In this document: positions 4,942-13,921 of the stretch, piece by piece
Position numbering within the stretch: the stretch's first letter is position 1
Layout: every line of letters starts with the position of its first letter
Assembly: GCA_035574455.1 (NCBI GenBank)
Contig: DATLYT010000179.1
Coordinates: 1-20,077 of the forward strand
DNA: 20,077 nucleotides
From: DATLYT01 sp035574455
GTDB taxonomy: Bacteria > Bacteroidota > Ignavibacteria > UBA10030
Reading direction: 5' to 3'
Notes under the pieces: generated by a model
Told to the model about the DNA's origin: nothing
Database searches by the model: none
What the model saw: only the letters and a program-made list of their open reading frames with translations
Program-made: the position numbers and the translations under genes

Positions 4942-7154
4942 CGACCGACGGCACAGTGAACGACAAACCGCAGTTCCAAGCTGCGCAGAAAGAATTCTCC
5001 GGGCGATTTTTTCTGCTCAAGCTCAGCCTTGCGCTCTTTTTCGTGCTGATCGCGTTGCGGCTTGTGCAAATTCAGGTGATTGAGTCCGGTCGTTACCAAG
5101 CAATTGCGCGCAAGCAGTACGAGCAGCGCTTTATCTTACCAGCCATACGTGGAAATTTGTACGACCGAGAAGGTAACGTGCTGGCATCAAACTCGATGTT
5201 CGTCTCGTTTGCGGCGGACCCGAAGATCGTCGGTGACAGGGCAAACAGTGTGGCGGAAAAGTTTGCCCGTACGTTTGGCAAGCCGAAATCGTTCTATCTC
5301 TCGAAGTTGCGCGATGCCAATGGCCCATCGACGAAGAAGCGCTTTGTCTGGCTCGAACGGCGTGTGAAACCGGACCTCGCGAAGAAACTGGAGTCCACAA
5401 AACTCGAAGGCATTGTTGTCATCAACGAACCGAAGCGGCTCTATCACTATGACGAGCTGGCTGGTTCGCTCATCGGATTTACGGATATCGACAACCGCGG
5501 CATCTCCGGCATCGAGTTACAGTTCGAGCAGGAGCTGCGTGGGAGAGACGGATCGGTAGTGATGCAGCGCGACGGCCTTGGGCGCGCACGCCCCTCGGCA
5601 GACTATCCCCAAATTGATCCGGTGAATGGTAACCACGTGATCCTCACGATCGATCTCAAGTACCAAGCCATCGTCGAAGAAGAACTCAAGCGGGGTTTAG
5701 AAGCGAACAAAGCGGATGCCGGACTCGCCGTGATGCTCAATCCAAAGACGGGTGAAATTCTTGCCCTCACCAATGTGCCGGGTGTTAATCCGAACGAGTT
5801 TTCGAAGTACAACATGGCAGCCGCCAAAAATCGCGTGGTGACCGACATGTTTGAACCCGGGTCGGTGTTCAAAGTCGTTACCGGGGCCGCGGCGTACGAG
5901 TACAATCTTGTCGACCCTCACCAACGTTTCAACGCGGAACACGGAACGATGAAAATCTCATTGCCGGGCGGCAAGATCCGTTTGATCAAAGACACCAAGG
6001 AGCATGATGTTCTTACGTTCCAGGAAGCCATCGAAGTTTCCTCCAACATCGTCATGGCGAAGGTGAGTCCCCTCATCGGCCCGGAGCGGTTTTTCCGACA
6101 GGCGCGGGATTTTGGCTTTGGCATCCCGACGGGCGTTGACTTGCCGGGCGAGGTTCGAGGGCGGCTAAAAAAGCCGCAGGAATGGTCCGGAACCTCCCTC
6201 CAGACAATGGCTTACGGCTACGAGGTCGCTGCTACTCCACTCCAGATTGCTGCGGCCTACGCGGCCGTGGCGAATCATGGCATCCTGATGAAGCCCTACA
6301 TTGTGTCGCAGATAAAAAATCAAGACGGCGAGGTTGTGCGAGAACACAAGCCGCAGATGATTCGACGCGTGATCTCCGAGGAGACGGCGCGGCTCTTGAC
6401 CGAAGCATTTGAAGGGGTTGTCGAGCGCGGTACGGCAAAAGATGTTCGAGTTGCGGGAATGCGGATTGCCGGCAAGACCGGAACCTCACGCAAGTACATT
6501 GACGGGAAATATTCCGACCAGAGTTATACATCATCGTTTGTCGGTTTTTTCCCCGTGGAAGACCCTCAGATCGTCTGCTTGGTGATGATGGATAATCCGC
6601 GAGCGAAAGGGTACTACGGCGGCGTCACTGCCGGACCGGTTTTCCGCGCGATTGCTGAACGAATCATCAATACATCGTCGCGGTTTGCACCCACGTCCCG
6701 CACCACCAATGGTAATGTGAAGCTCGCACATGCACCCGAAACCGCGCGGCAGTTTGGCGTTACCGTTCCTGATGTGCGAAACGTTCAAAAAACCATCGCG
6801 GAAAAAATTCTCGAAGGTCACGGGCTCAAGGTTGAGTCGTTCGGCGACGGTGATGTTGTCGTCCGCCAATCCCCTGAGGCGGGTTCACGCGTTGAACCGG
6901 GGGATGCCGTTAAGATTATGCTTCTCGGCGAAAGCAAGACCGATACGAATGGCTTGATCACGGTACCCGACCTGCGCGGGATGAGCGTCCGTCGCGCGGT
7001 AAACCGGCTTGTCGTGGATGATCTGGAAGCACGCGTGGAAGGAAGCGGCGTGGTAGTACAACAAGTGCCGGCTCCCGGAATGAAGGTATCAAACGGCACG
7101 ACCGTTCGCTTACTCTGTGAACCGCGGCCGATTCTTTCGACAGTACTCTATTAG
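4938..7154 (+). CDS. ftsI: septal peptidoglycan transpeptidase (PBP3/FtsI type) with two PASTA domains
   Basis: A class B penicillin-binding protein of 738 residues that cross-links septal peptidoglycan as partner of FtsW. It has a short cytoplasmic tail, a membrane helix at about 24-46 and the pedestal motif RGNLYDREGNVLA at 71-83. The transpeptidase domain has Ser309-x-x-Lys312 (SVFK, nucleophile Ser309), SSN at 368-370 and KTGTS at 513-517. After it come two PASTA-like repeats, about 606-665 and 674-728, each starting with VPD(V/L)R. PASTA domains bind muropeptides or stabilise the enzyme; PBP2x has two, SpoVD one. The start is ATG 4938, overlapping the ftsL stop, with no Shine-Dalgarno, so translation is probably coupled. 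All catalytic residues are present. Confidence 0.95.
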   Translation: MTTDGTVNDKPQFQAAQKEFSGRFFLLKLSLALFFVLIALRLVQIQVIESGRYQAIARKQYEQRFILPAIRGNLYDREGNVLASNSMFVSFAADPKIVGDRANSVAEKFARTFGKPKSFYLSKLRDANGPSTKKRFVWLERRVKPDLAKKLESTKLEGIVVINEPKRLYHYDELAGSLIGFTDIDNRGISGIELQFEQELRGRDGSVVMQRDGLGRARPSADYPQIDPVNGNHVILTIDLKYQAIVEEELKRGLEANKADAGLAVMLNPKTGEILALTNVPGVNPNEFSKYNMAAAKNRVVTDMFEPGSVFKVVTGAAAYEYNLVDPHQRFNAEHGTMKISLPGGKIRLIKDTKEHDVLTFQEAIEVSSNIVMAKVSPLIGPERFFRQARDFGFGIPTGVDLPGEVRGRLKKPQEWSGTSLQTMAYGYEVAATPLQIAAAYAAVANHGILMKPYIVSQIKNQDGEVVREHKPQMIRRVISEETARLLTEAFEGVVERGTAKDVRVAGMRIAGKTGTSRKYIDGKYSDQSYTSSFVGFFPVEDPQIVCLVMMDNPRAKGYYGGVTAGPVFRAIAERIINTSSRFAPTSRTTNGNVKLAHAPETARQFGVTVPDVRNVQKTIAEKILEGHGLKVESFGDGDVVVRQSPEAGSRVEPGDAVKIMLLGESKTDTNGLITVPDLRGMSVRRAVNRLVVDDLEARVEGSGVVVQQVPAPGMKVSNGTTVRLLCEPRPILSTVLY

Positions 7155-7165
7155 CAGCCCAATGT

Positions 7166-8656
7166 ATGCAGCTCTCAATGTTGCTCGACGGCGTCAAGGT
7201 CGTCAAACTTTTTCAAACGATGTTCGGCCAGATGGTGGTGACGCACGACGTGAAAGTGCATAACATTCAGTACGATTCCCGCAAAGTCGAGCGCAACGAT
7301 TGTTTCGTCGCGATCCGCGGGATGGAGATGGATGGGCATCGGTTCTTGGGCGATGCTGTTCAAAAGGGGGCAAAGGTTATCGTGATCGAAGATGACGCCG
7401 CGTACCCGGACTCTCTCGCTATGCACACGAGCGTTGTGAAAGTCGTGGTCAACAATTCACGGCAGGCGCTGGCACGCATGGCAGCGAATTACTACGGGCA
7501 TCCTGCACAAAAGCTCACGGTGGTCGGTGTCACCGGCACAAACGGGAAAACAACAACGACGCATTTGATTAAATCGATTCTGGAAGCGCGAGGAGACAAG
7601 GTGGGACTCATTGGCACCATCGAGTATGCCCTCGGAACGCAGAAAGAACCCGCGCCACACACCACGCCGGAATCGCTTGAGCTGCACAGTCTGCTCGCAC
7701 GGATGGTCAATGCCGGCTGCACCTCGGTCTCGATGGAAGTTTCCTCGCATGCGCTTCACCAATCGCGCGTGCACGGCATCGATTTTCGCGCCGCGGTGTT
7801 CACCAATCTGACGCAAGACCATCTTGATTATCACGGGTCGATGGAAAACTACTTTCAGGCGAAGAAAATCTTATTCAATGAACTGTCCGAAGCAAGCTCA
7901 GCCATCACGAACGTAGACGACCCGTGGGGGCTGAAGATGATCGCTTCGACAAAGGCATCAACGCTCCGATACGGTGTGGAATCGGCCGCCGACGTTCGCG
8001 CAGCTAACATCGACCTTTCTCTTAATGGGATCGCGATTGATATCGAGTACGGGGGAATGAGAAACCGAGTTACCTCGCCCCTTATCGGCCGATTCAATGT
8101 CTATAACATTCTTGCTGCCTATGCTACAGGAAAAGCGATCGGGATTCCTGAGCAGGCCATACAGCAAGGTATTGCATCACTACGCGCCGTGAAGGGGCGG
8201 CTGGAGCGGGTCGATTCCCCGAAGGGCTGGACAGCGATCATCGATTACGCTCACACACCGGACGCGCTGGAGAAGTGCTTGCGTGCCGTGAGGGAATTGC
8301 TGTCGACGGGGCGCATCATCACCGTCTTTGGAGCGGGAGGCGATCGCGATAGGACCAAGCGCCCGCTGATGGGGAAGATTGCTGCTCGTCTCAGCGACCT
8401 AGTTATTGTGACGTCGGATAATCCGAGGACGGAAGATCCGCAGCAGATCATGAATGACATTGTCGCGGGTATTCCAGAGACGGTCAGCGTTCAACAGATT
8501 ATCAACAGGCGTGAGGCGATTCGCAAAGCGACAGAACTCGCACGGTCGGGCGATGTCATCGTCATCGCGGGGAAGGGCCATGAAGAGTATCAGGTGTTCG
8601 GCACGGAGAAGATTCACTTCAGCGACCGTGAGGTCGTCGAGGAATTCGCGAGGTAA
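7166..8656 (+). CDS. murE: UDP-MurNAc-L-Ala-D-Glu:meso-diaminopimelate ligase MurE
   Basis: A 496-residue Mur ligase that adds the third amino acid to the peptidoglycan stem peptide in the cytoplasm. VTGTNGKTTTTHL (122-134) is the ATP-binding loop; MEVSSHAL (190-197) and the QAKK lysine region (231-234, expected carbamylated Lys) are present. DNPRTED at 418-424 is the DNPRxE signature of meso-diaminopimelate selectivity rather than lysine. GKGHEEYQ (469-476) closes the C-terminal domain. The start ATG at 7166 is the second of two overlapping ATGs; the one at 7162 is in another frame. MQLSMLLDG at the start matches the usual MurE opening. There is no Shine-Dalgarno, and the gap after ftsI is 11 bases. 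Confidence 0.96.
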   Translation: MQLSMLLDGVKVVKLFQTMFGQMVVTHDVKVHNIQYDSRKVERNDCFVAIRGMEMDGHRFLGDAVQKGAKVIVIEDDAAYPDSLAMHTSVVKVVVNNSRQALARMAANYYGHPAQKLTVVGVTGTNGKTTTTHLIKSILEARGDKVGLIGTIEYALGTQKEPAPHTTPESLELHSLLARMVNAGCTSVSMEVSSHALHQSRVHGIDFRAAVFTNLTQDHLDYHGSMENYFQAKKILFNELSEASSAITNVDDPWGLKMIASTKASTLRYGVESAADVRAANIDLSLNGIAIDIEYGGMRNRVTSPLIGRFNVYNILAAYATGKAIGIPEQAIQQGIASLRAVKGRLERVDSPKGWTAIIDYAHTPDALEKCLRAVRELLSTGRIITVFGAGGDRDRTKRPLMGKIAARLSDLVIVTSDNPRTEDPQQIMNDIVAGIPETVSVQQIINRREAIRKATELARSGDVIVIAGKGHEEYQVFGTEKIHFSDREVVEEFAR

Positions 8657-8661
8657 ATTCC

Positions 8662-10071
8662 ATGCGACTGACGCAGAAGGATCTTCTTCAGGTTCGGCAT
8701 GTGCGTGCCATCGGTCTTGAGTATCTGAGGGCGATCACGAACGTTTCGACCGATTCACGGACCATCGAGGCGGGAGATCTCTTCGTTGCGTTGCGAGGCG
8801 AGCGATTCGATGGCCATGATTTTATCGAGAGCGTCGTGGAGGCAAAACCCGGAGCGCTCATTGTCGAGTACGCCTGGTTTGAACTCAAAGGACATTGGTT
8901 AACGAGTCGAAATATCCCTGTCCTCATCGTGAATAACACGACGTTTGCGCTGGGTGAGCTTGCGCGTGTGTACCGAAGAAAATTTCGCATTCCGATCCTT
9001 GCCATCGGGGGCAGCAACGGGAAAACGACGACGAAAGAAATGATCGCCCAGGTGTTGCGGGAAAAGGTTCCGGTTCTCAGTACAGAAGGCAATCTGAACA
9101 ATCACGTCGGTGTTCCGCAGACATTGTTCCGGCTGGAAAAAAAACATCAGGTGGCAGTCATAGAGCTCGGGACGAATCATTTTGGCGAAATTGAATATCT
9201 CTGCAACATCTTGGAGCCGACGCACGGGTTAATCACCAACATTGGCAGAGAGCATTTGGAGTTTTTTGGCAGTGTGGCGGGTGTGGCGAAAGCAGAGGGA
9301 GAACTTTTCTCCTGGCTTGCCACACACAAAGGGCACAAAGCAGTAGGCGTCGTGAACGTGGATGATCGATATCTCAGGAAACAGGCGGAGCAGTTGAAAA
9401 AAAAATTTACGTACGGCTTCAATGGGAAGAACGTTGACGTGAAGGGGTCGCTCGTCGGATACAACAACCTGATGTGTGCGGAAATCGAAGTGAAGCCAAG
9501 AGGCAAGAAGCCGTTTCTCGTGAAGCTTCGCATTCCGGGGAAGCATCACGCGCAGAATGCCCTCGCGGCAGCTGCTGTTGGACTGCTGTTCAAAGTCCCG
9601 CCGGCGAAAATCCGGGGAGCGCTTGAACGATTCTCCGGTGTGGCAAAACGGATGCAAGTGCTTCACTTCAATGGCATTACAGTTATTAACGATACCTACA
9701 ATGCCAATCCGGATTCCGTCATTGCTGCGCTCAAGACGCTGGGGGCAATGAAAACTTCGGGTAAGCGGATCGCCGTGTTGGCAGATATGCTGGAGTTAGG
9801 CGATAGGGCGGAAGAAGCCCATCGCTCGGTCGGGAGAGAAGTGGGAAAAGCGGGCGTCGACTATCTTCTGACGTTTGGACCACTCGCCCGGCAGATTCAC
9901 GAAACGGCAACGGTGAAATTCAAGTCGCATTACGACCAGAAGAATGTTCTGGCAGAATATCTGATGGAATTGTTATCGACCGGCGATGTTGTCCTGGTGA
10001 AGGGATCGCGTGGAACGAAGATGGAAGATGTCGTGACATTCTTACAAGAACGTTTTCAGCGCGCGGCATAA
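8662..10071 (+). CDS. murF: UDP-MurNAc-tripeptide:D-Ala-D-Ala ligase MurF
   Basis: A 469-residue Mur ligase that completes the UDP-MurNAc-pentapeptide by adding D-Ala-D-Ala. GGSNGKTTTKEM (116-127) holds the ATP-binding Lys121. ELGTNHFGEI (168-177) is the family motif, with Thr where many have Ala. NDTYNANPDS (343-352) is the C-terminal domain signature that tells MurF from MurC, D and E. The start ATG lies 5 bases after the murE stop, with AGG about eight bases upstream. Its stop overlaps the mraY start as TAATG. The gene contains runs of eight A's (9137-9144) and nine A's (9397-9405), both in frame as lysine codons, which could be prone to slippage. Confidence 0.95.
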   Translation: MRLTQKDLLQVRHVRAIGLEYLRAITNVSTDSRTIEAGDLFVALRGERFDGHDFIESVVEAKPGALIVEYAWFELKGHWLTSRNIPVLIVNNTTFALGELARVYRRKFRIPILAIGGSNGKTTTKEMIAQVLREKVPVLSTEGNLNNHVGVPQTLFRLEKKHQVAVIELGTNHFGEIEYLCNILEPTHGLITNIGREHLEFFGSVAGVAKAEGELFSWLATHKGHKAVGVVNVDDRYLRKQAEQLKKKFTYGFNGKNVDVKGSLVGYNNLMCAEIEVKPRGKKPFLVKLRIPGKHHAQNALAAAAVGLLFKVPPAKIRGALERFSGVAKRMQVLHFNGITVINDTYNANPDSVIAALKTLGAMKTSGKRIAVLADMLELGDRAEEAHRSVGREVGKAGVDYLLTFGPLARQIHETATVKFKSHYDQKNVLAEYLMELLSTGDVVLVKGSRGTKMEDVVTFLQERFQRAA

Positions 10072-11195
10072 TGCTCTACCATCTCTTTACATATCTCGAT
10101 AGGCTGTACGACATTCCCGGCTTTGGGCTGTTTCGCTACATCACATTCCGGTCCGGCGTAGCGGCCGTCTCAGCGCTCGTGATCGCCTTTTGGTTGGGTC
10201 CGAAAATTATTCGCCGGTTGAAAGAAAAACAGATTGGCGAAGCAGCAAAGCTCGAAGCCCCAAAGACACACCTCTCGAAAGCCGGCACCCCGACCATGGG
10301 CGGGTTGATCGTCCTGTTATCGATTATCGTTCCCGCGCTCTTGTGGGCGGACGTCAAGAACATGTACGTGGTGTTGATTCTGTTTGTTACCATCGTGTTG
10401 GGAGCCGTTGGATTCCTCGACGATTATTTGAAGGTGGTGAAGAAAAAACCAAAGGGGCTGATCGGTCGTTACAAAATTGCCGGACAGGTGTTCGTCGGAT
10501 TGGTTGTCGGGGGCGTCATCTACTTTGCCCCGGAGTGGTTCGACGCGACGCTCGCGCCGCTCAAGTCAAAAACCACAGTCCCGTTCTTTAAAAATCTTGA
10601 GTTTGATTTCGGATGGTTCTACATCCCGATGGTCGTTTTCGTGATTACGGCGACGTCCAACGCCGTCAACCTCACCGACGGTCTCGACGGCCTCGCCATC
10701 GGCACTGTCGGCATTGTTGGTGCAACGTTGGCGGTTATTGCTTACATCTCGGGACACGCGGAACTCAGTCAATATCTGACCATCCCTTTTCTGCGGGGAA
10801 ACGGAGAGCTGGTCGTCTTCTGCGCCGCCCTGGCGGGAGCGGCGTTGGGATTTCTCTGGTTCAACTCGTACCCCGCACAAGTGTTCATGGGCGATACCGG
10901 CTCGCTCGCCCTCGGCGGTATTATCGGCGCCATGTGTGTGCTGATCAAGAAAGAACTCCTGCTACCAACACTCGGCGGAATTTTTTTGATCGAGGCACTC
11001 TCGGTTATTATCCAGCGGACATACTTCAAATACACCAAGCGGAAGTATGGTGAAGGCCGTCGCGTTTTTAAGATGGCGCCAATCCACCATCACTTCGAGC
11101 TGTTGGGTTGGCCCGAGCCGAAGATCGTCATGAGGTTTTACATCATCGCCATTCTCTTGATGATTTTGAGTCTGGCAACGTTCAAAGTGCGATAA
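10071..11195 (+). CDS. mraY: phospho-MurNAc-pentapeptide transferase MraY
   Basis: A 374-residue polytopic inner-membrane enzyme that transfers phospho-MurNAc-pentapeptide to undecaprenyl phosphate, making lipid I. About ten membrane helices are expected and consistent with the hydrophobic pattern. Signature motifs are KAGTPTMGG (70-78), GFLDDYLK with the Asp pair 117-118, NLTDGLDGLA (200-209), FMGDTGSLALGG (272-283) and the loop APIHHHFE with the His triad (339-341). All the Mg-binding aspartates are present. Translation is probably coupled to murF, since the start ATG shares an A with the murF stop. The length is slightly above the E. coli 360, mostly from the loop around 155-180. Confidence 0.97.
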   Translation: MLYHLFTYLDRLYDIPGFGLFRYITFRSGVAAVSALVIAFWLGPKIIRRLKEKQIGEAAKLEAPKTHLSKAGTPTMGGLIVLLSIIVPALLWADVKNMYVVLILFVTIVLGAVGFLDDYLKVVKKKPKGLIGRYKIAGQVFVGLVVGGVIYFAPEWFDATLAPLKSKTTVPFFKNLEFDFGWFYIPMVVFVITATSNAVNLTDGLDGLAIGTVGIVGATLAVIAYISGHAELSQYLTIPFLRGNGELVVFCAALAGAALGFLWFNSYPAQVFMGDTGSLALGGIIGAMCVLIKKELLLPTLGGIFLIEALSVIIQRTYFKYTKRKYGEGRRVFKMAPIHHHFELLGWPEPKIVMRFYIIAILLMILSLATFKVR

Positions 11196-11205
11196 GCTTC
11201 TTCGA

Positions 11206-12564
11206 ATGGATGTTACACGGTTACGACATAGCCATGTTTCGATCATCGGCGCAGCACGAAGCGGTGTTGCCGCCGCAAAGCTCCTTCAGCAACAGGGGGC
11301 GACGGTCTTCGTCAGCGATCAAGAGCAAGAAGCCAAGCTGGTGCCGCACATCTCGCAGCTCCGGTCTGCGGGGATTGCCTATGAGGTGGGCGGACATACG
11401 GATCGCGTCTACAACTGTTCTTTGATGGTCATCAGTCCCGGCGTGCCGAGTACCGCGCCGGTTGTTCTCGAAGCGCAACGGAGAGGCATTAAGGTCGTCA
11501 GCGAGCTTGAGCTGGCGAGCTGGTTCTGCCGTGCGCCGATTGTTGCCATCACCGGCAGCAACGGCAAAACGACGACAACAACATTGCTCGGGAGGATTCT
11601 CTTCGATGCAAAAAAGAAACATGTTGTTGCGGGTAACATTGGGACGGCATTCTCCGCCGTCGTTCTGGAGCTGGCTGAAACTGATATTGCGGTTCTGGAA
11701 GTGAGCAGCTTCCAGCTTGACCATTGCGAAACCTTTCGGCCAAAGATTGCCGTCATCCTGAACATCACACCGGACCATATGGACCGGTACGGGAATTCGA
11801 TGGAACGCTACTCGGCATCAAAGGCGCGTGTGTTCATGAATCAAACAGCCGACGACGTGCTGATTTATGATATCGATGATGAATGGACTGCAAAGACTGT
11901 TCGTCAGGCAAAAAGTAGAACCATTGGCTTCAGTGTGCAGGAGCGGCTCGTCGAAGGAGCGTTTGTGGATGAGGGTGAATTGGTCACGGTGTTGGAGGGG
12001 AAGCGGACGCAGATGATTCCGACAAACGAGGTCAGCATCCGCGGCCTGCACAATCTCTACAACGCGATGGCGGCGACGCTGGCGGCACAGCTTCTCGGTG
12101 TGAGCGCGGCGTCGATTCGGGCAACGCTGAAGAATTTCAAAGGCGTTGAACATCGACTGGAGTATGTACGGGAACTCGAGGGTGTGAAGTACTTCAACGA
12201 TTCAAAGGCAACGAATGTTGATTCCGTCCGGTACGCGCTGCAGGCATTCAGCGAGCCGATTGTGATTCTGCTCGGTGGGCGGGACAAAGGGAACGATTAC
12301 TCGATGCTCCGCGAGCTTGTGAAAAAAAATGTCCGGGCCATTGTTGCCATCGGTGAGTCGGCAGAGAAGGTGGAGAAAGCGTTTTCAGACATCAAACAGA
12401 CCGTACGAGCAACATCGATGCGAGAAGCCGTCGCAACGGCGCGGCAGCTCGCGCAGCCGGGCGATGTCGTGCTTCTCTCTCCTGCCTGCGCCTCGTTCGA
12501 CTGGTTCGAGAACTACGAGCATCGCGGGAGAGTCTTTAAGGAGTTAGTCAATCAATTGCAGTAG
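11206..12564 (+). CDS. murD: UDP-MurNAc-L-alanine:D-glutamate ligase MurD
   Basis: A 452-residue Mur ligase adding D-Glu to UDP-MurNAc-L-Ala. The N-terminal uridine-binding Rossmann fold begins at VSIIGAARSGVAAAKLL (11-27). ITGSNGKTTTTTLL (115-128) is the ATP loop, EVSSFQLD (165-172) and LNITPDHMDRY (185-195) follow, and NDSKATN (331-337) with LLGGRDKG (355-362) and SPACASFDWFENYEHRG (425-441) are MurD-specific C-terminal motifs. The start ATG is 10 bases after mraY, without a Shine-Dalgarno. A run of eight A's lies at 12322-12329. It is followed by a 128-base gap before ftsW, the largest break inside the mur-fts run. Confidence 0.96.
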   Translation: MDVTRLRHSHVSIIGAARSGVAAAKLLQQQGATVFVSDQEQEAKLVPHISQLRSAGIAYEVGGHTDRVYNCSLMVISPGVPSTAPVVLEAQRRGIKVVSELELASWFCRAPIVAITGSNGKTTTTTLLGRILFDAKKKHVVAGNIGTAFSAVVLELAETDIAVLEVSSFQLDHCETFRPKIAVILNITPDHMDRYGNSMERYSASKARVFMNQTADDVLIYDIDDEWTAKTVRQAKSRTIGFSVQERLVEGAFVDEGELVTVLEGKRTQMIPTNEVSIRGLHNLYNAMAATLAAQLLGVSAASIRATLKNFKGVEHRLEYVRELEGVKYFNDSKATNVDSVRYALQAFSEPIVILLGGRDKGNDYSMLRELVKKNVRAIVAIGESAEKVEKAFSDIKQTVRATSMREAVATARQLAQPGDVVLLSPACASFDWFENYEHRGRVFKELVNQLQ

Positions 12565-12607
12565 TACAGTAACAAGACGTAGTAGATAATAGATAGCAGC
12601 TTGTAGG

Positions 12608-12640
12608 ATGCCGCGAAGAGCTGGTGAGCTGGATCGGCAT
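12608..12640 (+). other. stem-loop in the murD-ftsW gap
   Basis: ATGCCG (12608-12613) pairs with CGGCAT (12635-12640); inside, AGCT (12619-12622) pairs with AGCT (12627-12630) around a GGTG loop, with an asymmetric internal loop of five and four bases. No T-tract follows, so it is not an ordinary terminator. It could be an mRNA-processing or pausing element before ftsW; the role is inference. Confidence 0.4.
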
Positions 12641-12652
12641 TTCAACTATTCG

Positions 12653-12690
12653 AATTCGTGAAAGCCGTGTGAATCAGTGTAAATAGCGGT
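12653..12690 (+). repeat. degenerate 9-10-base repeat just before ftsW
   Basis: Phrases AATTCGTG, AAAGCCGTG, TGAATCAGTG and the weaker TAAATAGCGG follow each other, with GTG at 12658, 12667 and 12677. The run ends three bases before the ftsW ATG, where a ribosome binding site would be expected. The periodicity is visible but degenerate, so chance is possible. Confidence 0.35.
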
Positions 12691-12692
12691 CT

Positions 12693-13901
12693 ATGAATAA
12701 ACCACAGCGCAACCATATCGACATTACGACCCTCATCGCCGTCCTCACGCTGATGGTGCTGAGTCTCGGCGTGGTCTACAGCGCGTCGGCAACGTGGGCG
12801 CAGGAGAAGTTTGGTGAGAGCGAGCGACTTCTCAACTCCCATGCGATCAAGATTCTCATCGCGCTGGTCGCGTTGTTTGTCGGGATGATGATCGATTACA
12901 AAAAGTATCGGAAGCTCACGAAGCTTTCCGTTCTTGTTGCCGTCCTGTTGCTGATTGCCACACTCTTGCTAGGTGGCGAGACGAAAGGCGCCTCGAGATG
13001 GCTGCGGTTTGGCGGGCTCGGATTTCAGCCATCGGAGTTTGCCAAGTTCGCCTTACTCTTTCATTTATCGACGCTTATCGCAGTCAAGGGCGAGGCAATC
13101 AAAGAATTCAAGCGTGGCTTTTTGCCGATGATGGTCTGGATCGGTATGGTGGCAGGCCTGGTCATGCTGCAACCGAACTTTAGCACGGGTGCGATGATCA
13201 TCCTCTTGAGCTTCATCATGCTCTTTATGAGTCGCGCTCGGTTTGCGCATCTGTTTGCTGTGGGGCTTGCGACATTACCTCTGGTGGCGGCGTACATGTT
13301 GAGCGCTCCGTACCGTTTGCAGCGCGTGAAATCGTTTCTCTTGGGAACCTCATCCGCCGGTACGCACAATTATCAGCTATGGCAGGGGATCATCGGTTTC
13401 GGTAATGGGGGTATCTTCGGCGTCGGTCCGGGTGAAAGCCGCCAGCGCGATTTTTTCTTGCCGGAGTCATACGGCGATTTTGTCTTTTCGATTGTTGGCG
13501 AGGAGTACGGCCTCATCGGCACGCTCTTTTTCATGACGCTCTTTCTCGTCATCATGCTGCGCGGGTTTAAGATTGCGAAGTACGCCCGCGATGAATTCGG
13601 CCGCATGCTGGCCATCGCTATCACGAGCACGATTACGATGTATGCGCTGATCAACGCAGGCGTCACGCTCGGCATTCTCCCGACAACCGGCTTGCCGATG
13701 CCCTTCGTCAGTTATGGAGGCTCGTCGTTGATCTTTTCGTCGTTCGCCGTTGGGGTGTTGCTCAACATCTCCGCGCAAACGGATTTGCATCCCCGCGCGA
13801 CGAAGTTGCCCGAAGGGGTAATGCCGTTAGAGCCACAGCAGCAAGCCCTCCTGAGTCCGACGAACGTTGGCGGGCAGGTGGCGGCAGATAAGGTCTATTA
13901 G
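12693..13901 (+). CDS. ftsW: septal peptidoglycan glycosyltransferase FtsW (SEDS family)
   Basis: A 402-residue SEDS-family polymerase with about ten membrane helices, which polymerises lipid II at the septum together with FtsI. KGASRWLRFGGLGFQPSEFAK (98-118) is the conserved first-half motif. FGVGPGESRQRDFFLPESYGDF (242-263) holds Asp262, which aligns with the catalytic Asp of E. coli FtsW (297) and RodA (262). GLPMPFVSYGGSSL (333-346) is the late signature. PNFSTG (161-166) stands where most families have PDxGT, so the usual Asp is Asn162; I recall PENFST in Bacteroidota. I call FtsW rather than RodA from its place between murD and murG. The start ATG 12693 has no Shine-Dalgarno. The C-terminal tail from about 362 is soluble and poorly conserved. 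Confidence 0.94.
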   Translation: MNKPQRNHIDITTLIAVLTLMVLSLGVVYSASATWAQEKFGESERLLNSHAIKILIALVALFVGMMIDYKKYRKLTKLSVLVAVLLLIATLLLGGETKGASRWLRFGGLGFQPSEFAKFALLFHLSTLIAVKGEAIKEFKRGFLPMMVWIGMVAGLVMLQPNFSTGAMIILLSFIMLFMSRARFAHLFAVGLATLPLVAAYMLSAPYRLQRVKSFLLGTSSAGTHNYQLWQGIIGFGNGGIFGVGPGESRQRDFFLPESYGDFVFSIVGEEYGLIGTLFFMTLFLVIMLRGFKIAKYARDEFGRMLAIAITSTITMYALINAGVTLGILPTTGLPMPFVSYGGSSLIFSSFAVGVLLNISAQTDLHPRATKLPEGVMPLEPQQQALLSPTNVGGQVAADKVY

Positions 13902-13921
13902 AGCATCAAGATCGAACGGAT

